From an uncultured Peptoniphilus sp. (GTDB taxonomy: Bacteria > Bacillota > Clostridia > Tissierellales > Peptoniphilaceae), in NCBI GenBank assembly GCA_902488455.1, contig CABTWG010000002.1, forward strand, positions 9,786-73,785: DNA of 64,000 nt, read 5' to 3'. The notes below the pieces were generated by a model. It was not told the origin of the DNA. It saw only the letters and a list, made by a program, of their open reading frames with translations, and did no database searches. Shown here piece by piece: positions 26,602 through 35,764 of the stretch; within the stretch, counting starts at the first letter, position 1, and every line of letters starts with the position of its first letter. Made by a program: the position numbers and the translations under genes.

Positions 26602-26677
26602 TTTAAATACCCTTTCTATTTTCCTATGTATATTATATATGATAATTTTTTAAGTCTCTATATAATTTCCAAAATAG

Positions 26678-26708
26678 AAAAAGGAACTTAGTTATCCTCT
26701 AAGTTCCT
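26678..26708 (-). terminator. Terminator overlapping the end of the coiled-coil protein gene
   Basis: Minus-strand hairpin AGGAACTTAG / CTAAGTTCCT followed by T residues. The first arm lies inside the last codons of the upstream gene. Confidence 0.85.
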
Positions 26709-27132
26709 GTCTGTTTTCATTTATTGTTTTGATCATGTCTGAAAGATTTACTTGTGTTCTTTCTAGTAGTTCATCTGCATAGTCACGAGCTCCTTCTCTT
26801 ATTTGAGTGGATTCTCTTTGTGCTGAGCTTAGAATTTCTTCTGCTCTTTCATTTGCCTTTAGTACGAGTTCATCTTCTCTTATCATTTCTTCTGCATGAG
26901 CTCTTGCTGCTGCCATGATTCTGTCAGCTTCTTCATGAGCGCCTGTGATGATTTGATCTCTATCTGTAGAGATTTGTTGCGCTTCTTTAATTTCTGATGG
27001 AAGTTCTGCTTTTATATCTCTTATTATTTCTAGAACTTCTTCTTTTTCAATCATAGTCTTTCCTGTAAGAGGAATACTACTTGCTGTTTGGATAAGTTGT
27101 TCTAACTCATCTACCAATTCCATTAGTGTCAT
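26692..27132 (-). CDS. Coiled-coil protein of unknown function, DivIVA/ATP-synthase-b-like
   Basis: A 146-residue, mostly helical protein. From about residue 45 onward it is a long Ala/Glu/Arg-rich coiled coil (HEEADRIMAAARAHAEEMI, ERAEEILSSAQRESTQIRE). Similar proteins are encoded next to coaD in Clostridia and are often mislabelled as ATPase or ATP synthase subunit. There is no membrane anchor. It lies 5 bases after coaD and ends the recG-rsmD-coaD operon. A structural or DivIVA-like role is a guess. Confidence 0.75.
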   Translation of the reverse strand: MTLMELVDELEQLIQTASSIPLTGKTMIEKEEVLEIIRDIKAELPSEIKEAQQISTDRDQIITGAHEEADRIMAAARAHAEEMIREDELVLKANERAEEILSSAQRESTQIREGARDYADELLERTQVNLSDMIKTINENRQELRG

Positions 27133-27137
27133 ATCGA

Positions 27138-27617
27138 CTACCTCCCTATTAATTTTTCTTTCATAGCATCGCCTACTATGTCTGGAACAAATAAACTTAA
27201 ATCTCCATCAAACATCGCCACTTCTTTTGCAAGTGTTGAGCTTACAAATGTGTTTTTGTTTGATGATAGTAGAAATACAGTTTCTAGTCCTTCGTAGTAG
27301 TGCATATTTGCCATTGCTAATATATATTCACTTTCATAGTCGGAAGCTGTCCTTATGCCTCTTACTATTACTTTACAGTCCTTTTCTTTTGCATAGTCTG
27401 CTAAGAGTCCTGTGAATGAATCTATGGTTACTCCATCTATGTCTTTTGTAACTTCTTCTAGTAATTCCATTCTTTCTTCTACTGTGAAGAGTCCCTGTTT
27501 TTTTACATTGTTTAAGACTGCGACTGTTACTTCTCCAAATATATCTGTGGCACGTTTTATTATATCTATATGCCCATTAGTAACAGGGTCGAAACTACCC
27601 GCATATATTGCTTTCAT
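27138..27617 (-). CDS. coaD: Phosphopantetheine adenylyltransferase
   Basis: Penultimate step of coenzyme A synthesis (159 aa). Nucleotidyltransferase motif YAGSFDPVTNGHIDII (the T/HxGH type) at the start, and the C-terminal FVSSTLAKEVA, which corresponds to ISSTxxR in the family. The gene overlaps rsmD by 23 bases, a very common pairing. Confidence 0.96.
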   Translation of the reverse strand: MKAIYAGSFDPVTNGHIDIIKRATDIFGEVTVAVLNNVKKQGLFTVEERMELLEEVTKDIDGVTIDSFTGLLADYAKEKDCKVIVRGIRTASDYESEYILAMANMHYYEGLETVFLLSSNKNTFVSSTLAKEVAMFDGDLSLFVPDIVGDAMKEKLIGR

Positions 27618-28155
27618 CTGGCACTCCCAATACTTTTATGGATGTAGAGCCGTATTTTCTTTCTTTTAACACTTCGTAGTTAGAAAAATCTATTCTACTT
27701 CCATCTCTATATTCTACCACTAATAATCCATCTTTTTTAAGTAATTTTCTTTCTTTTATTATTTCTAGCGAATGACGATACTTTTGCAGTTCGTCAAATG
27801 GCGGATCCATGTAGATTATATCAAATCTTTCTTCTGTGGTTTTTAAGTATTTTTTATAGTCCATATTTATGATCTTTGCGCCTTCTATAAGCTTTGTGTG
27901 TTTTAGATTTTCTCTTGTGACTTTTAGCGATTCACTAGATGTATCTACAAAGACACAGCTCTTTGCGCCCCTGGATAAAAATTCTATTCCATTTCCTCCA
28001 GAGCCACAGAATAAATCCAGTGCTTCTTTACCATGGAAGTATTGACCTACCATATTAAATACTGATTCTTTTACTCTATCTGAGGTCGGTCTTACATCCA
28101 TTCCTTCTACAGACATAAGTCGCATTCCCTTTGATGTTCCTGATATTACTCTCAT
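27595..28155 (-). CDS. rsmD: 16S rRNA (guanine-966-N2) methyltransferase RsmD
   Basis: SAM-dependent methyltransferase (186 aa) modifying G966 of 16S rRNA. It starts with MRVISGTSKGMRL, then RPTSDRVKESVFN; SAM-binding DLFCGSGGNGIEFLSRG; catalytic DPPF in IIYMDPPFDEL. Placed between recG and coaD. Confidence 0.94.
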   Translation of the reverse strand: MRVISGTSKGMRLMSVEGMDVRPTSDRVKESVFNMVGQYFHGKEALDLFCGSGGNGIEFLSRGAKSCVFVDTSSESLKVTRENLKHTKLIEGAKIINMDYKKYLKTTEERFDIIYMDPPFDELQKYRHSLEIIKERKLLKKDGLLVVEYRDGSRIDFSNYEVLKERKYGSTSIKVLGVPDESNICG

Positions 28156-28196
28156 AATCCTCCAATTATTTATTATTTTAACATATTATCAATAAT

Positions 28197-30209
28197 CTAA
28201 CAATTAAACTTTCGAGAAATTAGTCTATCTACGCTTATTTTTAGTTGTAAATGGTCTGGTTCTATAAACTCTGGATCATTTGTCCATATTCTTTTTGCTT
28301 CTTTAGCTGCGTATTTTAAAATCATCTTGTCTTTTAATGGATTTGCCAAAATGAATCCCATAAATCCAGATTGTCTTACTCCAAATATATCTCCAGAGCC
28401 ACGAAGCTCCAAATCTTTCTCTGAAATATAAAACCCATCTGTGGATTCCACCATTACCTTCATCCTCATTGAGGCTATTTCTGATTCCGATTTATTATAT
28501 AGGATGCAATAACCTTGGTGGGTTCCTCTTCCTACTCTTCCTCTTAGCTGATGGAGTTGTGAGAGCCCAAATCTCTCTGCGTTTACTACCATCATCACAG
28601 TTGCGTTTGGAACATTTACCCCAACTTCTACTACCGTTGTCGATACGAGGACATTTATCCTGTTTTTCTCAAAGTCCTCCATGATCATGTCTTTTTCATC
28701 TGGTTTCATCTGTCCATGAAGAAGTCCCACATTGTAATCTTTGAAGTATTTTTTAATTTCTTTATAGACTTTTTTCACAGAGTTTAGATCAAGCATCTCG
28801 TTTTCGTCAATCATTGGACAGATTATATAGGCTTGTCTTCCTTCTTTCAATTCTTTCTCTATAAATTCAAGAGCTTTTAACAGTCCATTTTCATTTATGG
28901 TTGCAGTTTGAATCTTGAGCCTTCCTGCAGGTGGAGTGTCTATCGTTGAAACCTGCAAGTCTTGATACATTACTAGAGCAAGGGTCCTTGGTATCGGTGT
29001 TGCTGTCATAACTATGGTGTGGACTCCCTTGTCTGATAGATTTTTCCTCTGCATAACTCCAAATCTGTGCTGCTCGTCCACTATACTTATTCCAAGATTT
29101 TTAAATTCTACATTTTCTGATATAAGTGCATGGGTTCCTATAATCATGTGAATTTCGCCAGATTTTAATTCGTGAAGCACCTTGTCTTTTTCAGATTTTT
29201 TCATTGAGCCTATGAGCAAGGCTACATTTATTCCAAGTCTATCAAATGTAGCTTTAAATGAATTGTAATGCTGTGTCGCCAAGATTTCCGTCGGAGCCAT
29301 AATCGCTGATTGGAATCCATTTTTGTAAAATAAGTACATTATTGCCATTGCAACTACGGTCTTACCTGAACCTACATCACCTTGGATGAGCCTGTCTACA
29401 CGAAATCCGCTCTTTAAACCTTCTATTACTTCGTCGATTACTTTCATCTGAGAATCGGTCAGTGTAAATGGAAGGATTTTTAAAAATTCATCTATACTAT
29501 ATTCCCTAAGTTTTACGCCTGTCTCTTCTCTTTCTTTTTTTAATTTAGATAGAGCGAGAAGATATACTAGAATTTCGTAGAACGAATAGGAGTTTCTTGC
29601 ATTTCCGTAAGCTTTTTGAGATTTCGGTCTATGAAGCTCCCTCATAGTTCTATCCATATCGAAAAGTTTGTACCTTTCCAATATTTCTTCTGGCAATACA
29701 TTTTTCCATGTGTATTCTTTTAAGACTTGGTCTGTAAGTTTTATAAGTTCTTTATTATTTATATCTTTCGTCTGTGAATATACCGGAATTATACTTCCTA
29801 GCACCTTTTTTCTCTTGGCATTTTCAAATTTAGGAGAAGTCATTGTAAGATTGTTTCCAAATCTTGAAACCTTTCCATAAAAATAAAACACCTCACCTTT
29901 TAAAAATGTAGAGGTTAGGAAGTTTTGATTGAAGTATGAAATTTTTAAATTAAATCCATCGGTTACGACTACATCGAGCCTCTTAAATCTCCCTTGATAA
30001 TGGGGCACTGCCTGCACCACTTCTGCTTTTATTGTGGCGAACTCTCCTTCTCTTAAGTCTTTTATGGATTTTAAATTGGTTGAGTCTATAAATCTCACCG
30101 GAAAATATTCCATTAGGTCTGCTATCGTTTCCATCCCCATGTTTTCCAAGTAAGATTTTTTCTTCGGTCCAACTCCTTTTAATGTATCTATTTTGTCAAA
30201 TAGTTTCAT
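28197..30209 (-). CDS. recG: ATP-dependent DNA helicase RecG
   Basis: Branch-migrating helicase that remodels stalled forks (670 aa). N-terminal wedge domain with an OB fold (about residues 50-150); Walker A GDVGSGKT near 278; DEQHRFGV Walker B; motif III TATPIPRTLAL; motif V-VI QLRGRVGRGTHQGYCIL. ATG with GGAG at 6-base spacing. It follows the yloV terminator closely, so it may have its own promoter or use read-through. Confidence 0.96.
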   Translation of the reverse strand: MKLFDKIDTLKGVGPKKKSYLENMGMETIADLMEYFPVRFIDSTNLKSIKDLREGEFATIKAEVVQAVPHYQGRFKRLDVVVTDGFNLKISYFNQNFLTSTFLKGEVFYFYGKVSRFGNNLTMTSPKFENAKRKKVLGSIIPVYSQTKDINNKELIKLTDQVLKEYTWKNVLPEEILERYKLFDMDRTMRELHRPKSQKAYGNARNSYSFYEILVYLLALSKLKKEREETGVKLREYSIDEFLKILPFTLTDSQMKVIDEVIEGLKSGFRVDRLIQGDVGSGKTVVAMAIMYLFYKNGFQSAIMAPTEILATQHYNSFKATFDRLGINVALLIGSMKKSEKDKVLHELKSGEIHMIIGTHALISENVEFKNLGISIVDEQHRFGVMQRKNLSDKGVHTIVMTATPIPRTLALVMYQDLQVSTIDTPPAGRLKIQTATINENGLLKALEFIEKELKEGRQAYIICPMIDENEMLDLNSVKKVYKEIKKYFKDYNVGLLHGQMKPDEKDMIMEDFEKNRINVLVSTTVVEVGVNVPNATVMMVVNAERFGLSQLHQLRGRVGRGTHQGYCILYNKSESEIASMRMKVMVESTDGFYISEKDLELRGSGDIFGVRQSGFMGFILANPLKDKMILKYAAKEAKRIWTNDPEFIEPDHLQLKISVDRLISRKFNC

Positions 30210-30231
30210 ATTTTCTCCATTTAAAAATTTT

Positions 30232-30258
30232 AAAAAAAATAAGCAGATTTTAATCTGC
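30232..30258 (-). terminator. Terminator after the YloV/FakA-like gene
   Basis: Minus-strand hairpin GCAGATTAAAATCTGC followed by TTA and a run of eight T residues, immediately after the stop codon. Confidence 0.82.
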
Positions 30259-31893
30259 CTATTTTACTGAAACGATGTAGTAGTATAGAGGTTGAGCTCC
30301 TCTTACTAGTTCCACGTCTAACTCATCATAAATTTCTTCTAGTTTATCCATTAGCTCTTCTGTATCTTCTTCTTCAAGTCCATTTCCATAGTATAAAGTT
30401 ATGACAGAAGATTCGTCGTCTACCATTTTTTCAATAAGTTTTTCTGTTACTTCGTCTAAATTATCTCCAAAGGACTCTATTTCTTTTCCAGTAAGACCGA
30501 TTATTTGATCTTTTTTAATTTGAGATCCGTTTGAATTTGTATCTCTTACTGCATAAGTTACTGATCCAGTCTTAATATGATTTAGTTCTTCATTCATATT
30601 TTCGATATTTGCTTCTGGATCTTCTTCTTCGTCAAAGACAAATAGAGCTCCTATTCCTTGTGGAACAGATTTAGTTTCTACTACGTATACGTCCTTTTCG
30701 GATAATTCTTTTGCTTGATTAGCAGCTAAAACGATGTTTGAATTGTTTGGAAGAAGTATGATGTGATCTGCGTTTAAACTATCTATCGCCTTTACGAAGT
30801 CCTCTGTAGAAGGATTCATAGTTTGTCCTCCTTCTATTATATAGTCAACGTTTAGTGACTTAAACACTTCGTTAATTCCTTCTCCCATAGAAACAGAAAC
30901 TATCGCATATTTTTTCTTTATATTATTCTTTCTAGCATTTTCAACTTCAGATTCATCAAATAGAGTTTCAGTGTGTTGATACCTCATATTGTCTATCTTT
31001 ATATCTTGAAGCTGACCAAGCTCTACTGCATATTCGAGAGCTCTACCAGGGTTATTGGTATGGACATGGACCTTTATAACTCCAGTTCCTCCACCACCTA
31101 CTACAAGTAGACAGTCTCCCAGTGGCATTAATTTATTCTTTAAGTCCTCAGTGTCATCGATGTCAGTTCTTATTACAAACTCTGTACAGTAACCGAATTC
31201 TAGATCTTTATCATAATCATCGAAAGAAATTTCTTTCTGTTCTTTCTTCTTAAGTTCTTCATCTTCAGCTACTTGTTCAATAACTTCTCCCTTTAGGGCT
31301 TTAAGAGCACCTTCAAAAAGATACACAAGACCTGCTCCCCCAGAGTCAACTACCCCTGCTTCTTTTAAAACAGGAAGTTTTTCAGGAGTTTTATTTAGAG
31401 ATTCTTTTGAAGCCTTAACTATTGCTTCCATGAAATCTAAAGTGTTGTCGTACTTGCTATAATTTTTCATAGCAAAATCAGCCGTTTCTCTACCAACAGT
31501 CAAAATTGTACCTTCAGTTGGTTTCATAACAGCTTTGTAAGTTGTGTCTGATGCAGATTTCAAAGCCTTAGCTAAATCTTTATTAGTTATAGTTTTCTTG
31601 TCTTTTAGTCCTTCTGCAAATCCTCTTAAAAATTGGGATAAAATTACCCCTGAGTTTCCTCTGGCTCCCATTAAAGAACCACGAGAAGCAGCAAGGGCTA
31701 CTTCATAAACATCATCAGATTCAAGTTCGTTTACCTGCTTAAGAGCAGATTTAGATGTAAGACCCATGTTAGTACCAGTGTCCCCGTCTGGAACAGGAAA
31801 TACATTAAGGGTATTTACATGGTCTTTATTCATCAAAAGAAAATTCACCGCGCCATTTATACATGACTTAAGTGAAACAATTTTATTAGTCAT
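30259..31893 (-). CDS. DhaL-domain protein YloV, fatty acid kinase subunit FakA-like
   Basis: A 544-residue protein of the DAK2-fusion (YloV) family. The N-terminal DhaL kinase domain carries the metal-binding FPVPDGDTGTNM near residue 32 and SRGSLMGARGNSGVILSQ. A middle domain and a C-terminal DegV-like part follow. In staphylococci FakA phosphorylates exogenous fatty acids held by FakB. No FakB (DegV) gene is in the window. It is 9 bases after the Asp23-family gene, the usual YloU-YloV pair near recG. Confidence 0.9.
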   Translation of the reverse strand: MTNKIVSLKSCINGAVNFLLMNKDHVNTLNVFPVPDGDTGTNMGLTSKSALKQVNELESDDVYEVALAASRGSLMGARGNSGVILSQFLRGFAEGLKDKKTITNKDLAKALKSASDTTYKAVMKPTEGTILTVGRETADFAMKNYSKYDNTLDFMEAIVKASKESLNKTPEKLPVLKEAGVVDSGGAGLVYLFEGALKALKGEVIEQVAEDEELKKKEQKEISFDDYDKDLEFGYCTEFVIRTDIDDTEDLKNKLMPLGDCLLVVGGGGTGVIKVHVHTNNPGRALEYAVELGQLQDIKIDNMRYQHTETLFDESEVENARKNNIKKKYAIVSVSMGEGINEVFKSLNVDYIIEGGQTMNPSTEDFVKAIDSLNADHIILLPNNSNIVLAANQAKELSEKDVYVVETKSVPQGIGALFVFDEEEDPEANIENMNEELNHIKTGSVTYAVRDTNSNGSQIKKDQIIGLTGKEIESFGDNLDEVTEKLIEKMVDDESSVITLYYGNGLEEEDTEELMDKLEEIYDELDVELVRGAQPLYYYIVSVK

Positions 31894-31902
31894 AAATACC
31901 TC

Positions 31903-32256
31903 TTATTTTATTCTTATTCCTTCAACTACCACTTCTACATTGTATGGTTCGATTCCAGTTAAATCTTTGATGTAGAATTTTACATTTTCAATTATATTTT
32001 CTCCAACTGTAGAAATCTTAACTCCATATTCAAGCACTACATGGATTTCTATCGTTAATTTATCGTCTTCAGTTATAACTTTTATTCCTTTAGAAATATT
32101 TTCAAATTTTAGTAGTTCCAAAAGTCCATCAGTTGCACTTTTAGAAGCCATGCCTACTATGCCGTAGGATTTCATAGCGGCCATACCTGCTATGGTTGCG
32201 ATTACATTATTTTCAATTACTACAGCACCTTTTTCATTATTTATGATTGCTGGCAT
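31903..32256 (-). CDS. Asp23/Gls24-family envelope stress protein (YloU)
   Basis: Small protein (117 aa) of the Asp23 family, recognised by NNVIATIAGMAAMKSYGIVGMASKS and the closing IEPYNVEVVVEGIRI. The start is ATG at 32254-32256 with GGAGGTGAGCTT just ahead; an earlier in-frame ATG at 32292 overlaps the promoter. Family members localise to the membrane periphery and respond to cell-wall stress. First gene of the yloUV transcript. Confidence 0.92.
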   Translation of the reverse strand: MPAIINNEKGAVVIENNVIATIAGMAAMKSYGIVGMASKSATDGLLELLKFENISKGIKVITEDDKLTIEIHVVLEYGVKISTVGENIIENVKFYIKDLTGIEPYNVEVVVEGIRIK

Positions 32257-32278
32257 AAGCTCACCTCCAATTACATCT

Positions 32279-32308
32279 ATTATATCAGACAAGCGTCCAT
32301 ATATTCAA
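32279..32308 (-). promoter_or_regulatory. Promoter of yloU-yloV
   Basis: Minus-strand TTGAAT, 18-base spacer, TATAAT. It starts transcription about 15-20 bases before the yloU start codon. Confidence 0.75.
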
Positions 32309-32406
32309 GAAATACTCTCATCTTATTAAATCGGCTAAATTTTTAAAATTTTTATGACGCGTTTTTACCGGCTTTAATATAACAACTTCATTAGCTTATA
32401 AATCTT

Positions 32407-32439
32407 ATAAAAAAAGTAGCTACCATTTGGTAACTACTT
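32407..32439 (-). terminator. Terminator after the DUF4342 gene
   Basis: Minus-strand hairpin AAGTAGTTACC-AAAT-GGTAGCTACTT, followed by a run of T residues. Confidence 0.87.
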
Positions 32440-32456
32440 AAAAAATCTATTTAGTT

Positions 32457-33035
32457 TTATTTTTCTTCTTCATCTTCATCAATTATTACTTGGTCTTCTT
32501 CGCTGTTTTCTGACTTACCATCTTTAGGTCTAGTCTTGCTCTTAATGTACTCTTCAACGTCAATGGCACTTCCATCTTCCATCAAGATTAAGAATTTATA
32601 TGCACTTGTAAAAGCTACACCCATTCCTAAAACTGCTGCGATAGGAGCTGCAATAGCACCAACTATAGAAGCTGTTAGAGAAAGTTGAAGCACGATTTCT
32701 TCGTCCTTTTTAATAAGAAGCTTTCTGGCATTTCCCTTTCTGAAAATTTCTTTTATAGCTTCTATTATATCTTCTACACTGTTTTGAAGACTTCCGATGG
32801 TCTTATTTGCAGATTTTGTGAATTTGTCTTGGAATGCTCTAAAAGCTTCATCAGTTTCTCTATCAAATTCACTTTCTTTGTCTTCTTTTTCAAATTTTCT
32901 AAATTGATTTCTTTCTTTTATAAGCTCAATTGCGCGATCTACATCTCCATCTGCATCGATAAGAGCAATTCTTACTTCACTAAATTCTGCTCCAGTCATA
33001 TTTAAAACATAATCAATTGCTTCTAATGTTATCAT
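32457..33035 (-). CDS. UBA/TS-N-like domain plus DUF4342 protein
   Basis: A 192-residue protein. I use the ATG at 33033-33035, which has GAGGTG at 6-base spacing; a GTG at 33044 is part of that ribosome site. Residues ~1-45 form a UBA/TS-N-like three-helix domain (MTGAEFSEVRIALIDADGDVDRAIELI), as in elongation factor Ts. Residues ~90-150 match DUF4342 (KGNARKLLIKKDEEIVLQLSLT, then a hydrophobic Ala/Gly-rich segment that may enter the membrane). The tail is acidic. The function is not known; the gene stands alone between two terminators. Confidence 0.8.
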   Translation of the reverse strand: MITLEAIDYVLNMTGAEFSEVRIALIDADGDVDRAIELIKERNQFRKFEKEDKESEFDRETDEAFRAFQDKFTKSANKTIGSLQNSVEDIIEAIKEIFRKGNARKLLIKKDEEIVLQLSLTASIVGAIAAPIAAVLGMGVAFTSAYKFLILMEDGSAIDVEEYIKSKTRPKDGKSENSEEDQVIIDEDEEEK

Positions 33036-33119
33036 TATTATCACCTCATTATAGTCTTACCCGAAATTTAAACTGATAATCAAAAATGGTCAATATCAAT
33101 TCTAAAAGTTTTGTGAAAT

Positions 33120-33152
33120 AAAAAAATCTTAAATGATTTCTCACTTAAGATT
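33120..33152 (-). terminator. Terminator after ktrA
   Basis: Minus-strand stem AATCTTAA / TTTAAGATT with an 11-base loop, followed by T residues, ten bases after the ktrA stop. Confidence 0.78.
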
Positions 33153-33162
33153 TCTTATATTT

Positions 33163-33819
33163 TTAGTCTTTAATCTTTTCAATTTCTTTTATATCTTCAT
33201 CTTTTCCTAGAAGTACAAGTACATCTCCTTCTTGTAATAAAGAATCTGGATAAGGATCTATTTTTATATCATCATTTCCACGTTCGATGGCAAGAACTGT
33301 AACTTTGTACTTGCTTCTCACATTAAGTTGTTTCAAATTTTTTCCTACCCAAGTAACAGGACACAAAAATTCTGCTATCGAATAGTCTGGAGAAAGTTGT
33401 ATGAAGTCCATTAGGTTTGATGCACTTAAATTGTGTGCAACCCTTACTCCCATATCTCTTTCCGGAAATATTATTTTATCAGCTCCTAACTTTTTAAGTA
33501 TAAGAGCTTGTCTATTGCTCGTAGCCTTCGCAACTATATATTCAATTCCTGCCTCTTTAGCAAGAACTGTGGACATGATTGCCGCTTCAAAGTTTGTGCC
33601 TATAGCAACTACTGCTGCATCGAAATTTTTAAGTCCCATTTCGCTGGTGGCATTCTCATCCATTACATCGCATTGTATCGCTGTGGTTACATAATCTGCA
33701 ATCTCCTCTATGGAATCCAAATTTATATCCACAACCATTACTTCGTTTCCAAGTTCTGAAAGTGTCTTCGCAGCAGAAGATCCAAACTTTCCGCAACCAA
33801 ATACTATATATGATTTCAT
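33163..33819 (-). CDS. ktrA: Potassium channel gating subunit KtrA (RCK protein)
   Basis: Cytosolic ring-forming regulator of the Ktr K+ channel (218 aa). Rossmann nucleotide-binding GCGKFGSSAAKTL near residue 8 and DINLDSIEE at the acidic end of beta-2; a C-terminal RCK_C domain with LNVRSKYKVTVLAIERG. The start is ATG 33817-33819 with GGGGTG upstream; the longer form with MHQEKYWWGDK has no ribosome site and overlaps ktrB. It follows ktrB after 4 bases. Confidence 0.93.
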   Translation of the reverse strand: MKSYIVFGCGKFGSSAAKTLSELGNEVMVVDINLDSIEEIADYVTTAIQCDVMDENATSEMGLKNFDAAVVAIGTNFEAAIMSTVLAKEAGIEYIVAKATSNRQALILKKLGADKIIFPERDMGVRVAHNLSASNLMDFIQLSPDYSIAEFLCPVTWVGKNLKQLNVRSKYKVTVLAIERGNDDIKIDPYPDSLLQEGDVLVLLGKDEDIKEIEKIKD

Positions 33820-33823
33820 TTTA

Positions 33824-35161
33824 TCACCCCACCAATATTTTTCCTGATGCATACTTAATACTAGATGGCTTCGTCTTCATTAAACCTACCGCAAGGGTGG
33901 TCGGTCCAACTCTACCTATAAACATTGTAAACCCTAGGATTATCTTTGAGATATCAGAAAGATGAGGAGTTATTCCTCTACTCATACCTACGGTTCCAAA
34001 TGCACTTACACTTTCAAAAAGTATATCTAAAGAATCAAATCTGTCATGCTCTACAATTGTGATCGCCATGGTTACTATGACTACAAGTGAGATGCAGACA
34101 ATGGTTATTGCAAGTGCCCTAAGTATTACTTCTCTTTCAATCTTTCTATTAAATATAACTATATCATGATCTCCTCTAACCATTCCTATGGTGGAGAAAA
34201 CCATAACCGCAAATGTTGTGGTCTTAAGTCCACCTGCAGTAGATGCAGGACTTCCTCCGATAAACATTAAAAGGATGTATATAATTGCTGTTGCATCATG
34301 AACTTGTCCTATATCTATGGAATTAAATCCAGCAGTTCTAGTAACTGTTGATTGGAAGAAAGAAGCGAGCACTTTATGTCCAAAGCTAAAATCTCCGATG
34401 CTTAGAGAGTTATCATACTCTATTAAAAGCGTTGCGATGGTTCCTATAAACAGTAGAAGAACTGATACAGAGATTACAACCTTTGAGTGCATCTTTAGAT
34501 TTCTAAAATTTCTTGAATTATATATGTCCATGTAGACTAAAAATCCAAGTCCTCCAATAATAACTAGACCACATATAATCATGTTTATATAGATATCTCC
34601 ACTATACGGCACAATTGAGTTGCCAAAGAGATCGAATCCGGCATTACAAAATGCAGATATAGCATGAAATATGGAATACCAAATTCCAGTTTTAAATCCA
34701 AATTTTGGAATCAGAGAAAAACTTAGAAGAAGAGCTCCAATAAATTCAATTAAAAATGTAATCTTCGTAACGTATATAACCCATTTTACTATTCCAGACA
34801 TAGATGTTATATTAAGTTGTTCCTTTACAAGAAGTCTTTGTTGCAAAGAAACTCTTTTTCCTAAAAGAACTGTTGTGATTGAAAATAATGTTATAGTTCC
34901 AAGTCCACCTATTTGAATAAGAGTTATAATTACAACTTTTCCAAAGGTTGACCACTGTGTTGCTGTATTTGCTACTACAAGTCCTGTTACTGCAGTGGCA
35001 GAGCTTGATGTAAAAAATGCATTTACAAAACCTATAGAATTTCCATCTGCAGATGCGATTGGAAGACTAAGTAGCATTGCACCGATTAAGATTACTATTA
35101 AAAATGACATTCCTAAAAATAAAGGAGCATTCTTAACTATTCTTTCGTATAATTTCGTCAT
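33824..35161 (-). CDS. ktrB: Potassium uptake protein KtrB (TrkH family)
   Basis: Ion-conducting subunit (445 aa) with four M1-P-M2 repeats. Selectivity-filter-like turns are seen as SATAVTGLV, FCNAGFDLFGN, TVTRTAGFNSID and SAFGTVGMSRG, matching the four P-loops of KtrB. I start at ATG 35159-35161, giving MTKLYERIVKNAPLF like Bacillus KtrB; no Shine-Dalgarno is visible, and the codon lies 10 bases after the T-run of the rplT terminator. A longer form would start within that hairpin. Confidence 0.92.
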   Translation of the reverse strand: MTKLYERIVKNAPLFLGMSFLIVILIGAMLLSLPIASADGNSIGFVNAFFTSSSATAVTGLVVANTATQWSTFGKVVIITLIQIGGLGTITLFSITTVLLGKRVSLQQRLLVKEQLNITSMSGIVKWVIYVTKITFLIEFIGALLLSFSLIPKFGFKTGIWYSIFHAISAFCNAGFDLFGNSIVPYSGDIYINMIICGLVIIGGLGFLVYMDIYNSRNFRNLKMHSKVVISVSVLLLFIGTIATLLIEYDNSLSIGDFSFGHKVLASFFQSTVTRTAGFNSIDIGQVHDATAIIYILLMFIGGSPASTAGGLKTTTFAVMVFSTIGMVRGDHDIVIFNRKIEREVILRALAITIVCISLVVIVTMAITIVEHDRFDSLDILFESVSAFGTVGMSRGITPHLSDISKIILGFTMFIGRVGPTTLAVGLMKTKPSSIKYASGKILVG

Positions 35162-35171
35162 ATTTTTTTCG

Positions 35172-35199
35172 AAAAAAATAAGTTCCCACAAAGGGAACT
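35172..35199 (-). terminator. Terminator after rplT
   Basis: Minus-strand hairpin AGTTCCC-TTTGT-GGGAACT followed by TATTTTTTT, immediately after the rplT stop. Confidence 0.87.
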
Positions 35200-35200
35200 A

Positions 35201-35548
35201 TTAGTTTTTAGCTAATTCAACAAGTTTTGCAAAGCCTTGTGGATCATTTATAGCAATTTCAGAAAGCATCTTTCTGTTAATTTCTACTCCGTGATTTTTA
35301 AGCCCAGCGATAAACTTTGAATAACTCATTCCATTTTGTCTACAAGCAGCATTGATTCTTGTAATCCAAAGTTGTCTAAAGTCTCTTTTTCTTTGTTTTC
35401 TACCGAAGAATTGGTAATTAAGAGATTTCATAACAGCTTGATTAGCTGGTCTAAATAATTTAGATTTTGCTCCAAAATATCCTTTTGCTTGTTTTAATAC
35501 TTTTTTATGTCTTTTCTTAGCGTTAACGCCTCTTTTAACTCTAGCCAT
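35201..35548 (-). CDS. rplT: Ribosomal protein L20
   Basis: Large-subunit protein (115 aa), basic N-terminal extension ([24 protein letters not shown] shortened here to its key features: many Lys/Arg before residue 30), then [27 protein letters not shown]. It binds 23S rRNA and, in Firmicutes, represses its own operon through the leader upstream of infC. Twelve bases after rpmI. Confidence 0.97.
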   Translation of the reverse strand: MARVKRGVNAKKRHKKVLKQAKGYFGAKSKLFRPANQAVMKSLNYQFFGRKQRKRDFRQLWITRINAACRQNGMSYSKFIAGLKNHGVEINRKMLSEIAINDPQGFAKLVELAKN

Positions 35549-35560
35549 TTCTACCTCCTA

Positions 35561-35752
35561 TTAAGGAATCATATGATCAATTCTTCTTTGATCGCCTTTA
35601 GATACTACTGCTGATTTTCTTAATTTTCTTTTTCTTTTAGCTGTCTTCTTTCCTGTAAGATGACCTTTATATGCAAAAAATCTCTTTATTTTTCCAGAGC
35701 CAGTTCTCTTAAATCTCTTAGCTGACGCTCTGTGTGTTTTCATCTTAGCCAT
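35561..35752 (-). CDS. rpmI: Ribosomal protein L35
   Basis: Very basic 63-residue protein: [20 protein letters not shown] start and C-terminal [10 protein letters not shown], both typical. It lies between infC and rplT in the invariant order. Confidence 0.97.
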   Translation of the reverse strand: MAKMKTHRASAKRFKRTGSGKIKRFFAYKGHLTGKKTAKRKRKLRKSAVVSKGDQRRIDHMIP

Positions 35753-35764
35753 ATTATCCTCCTA

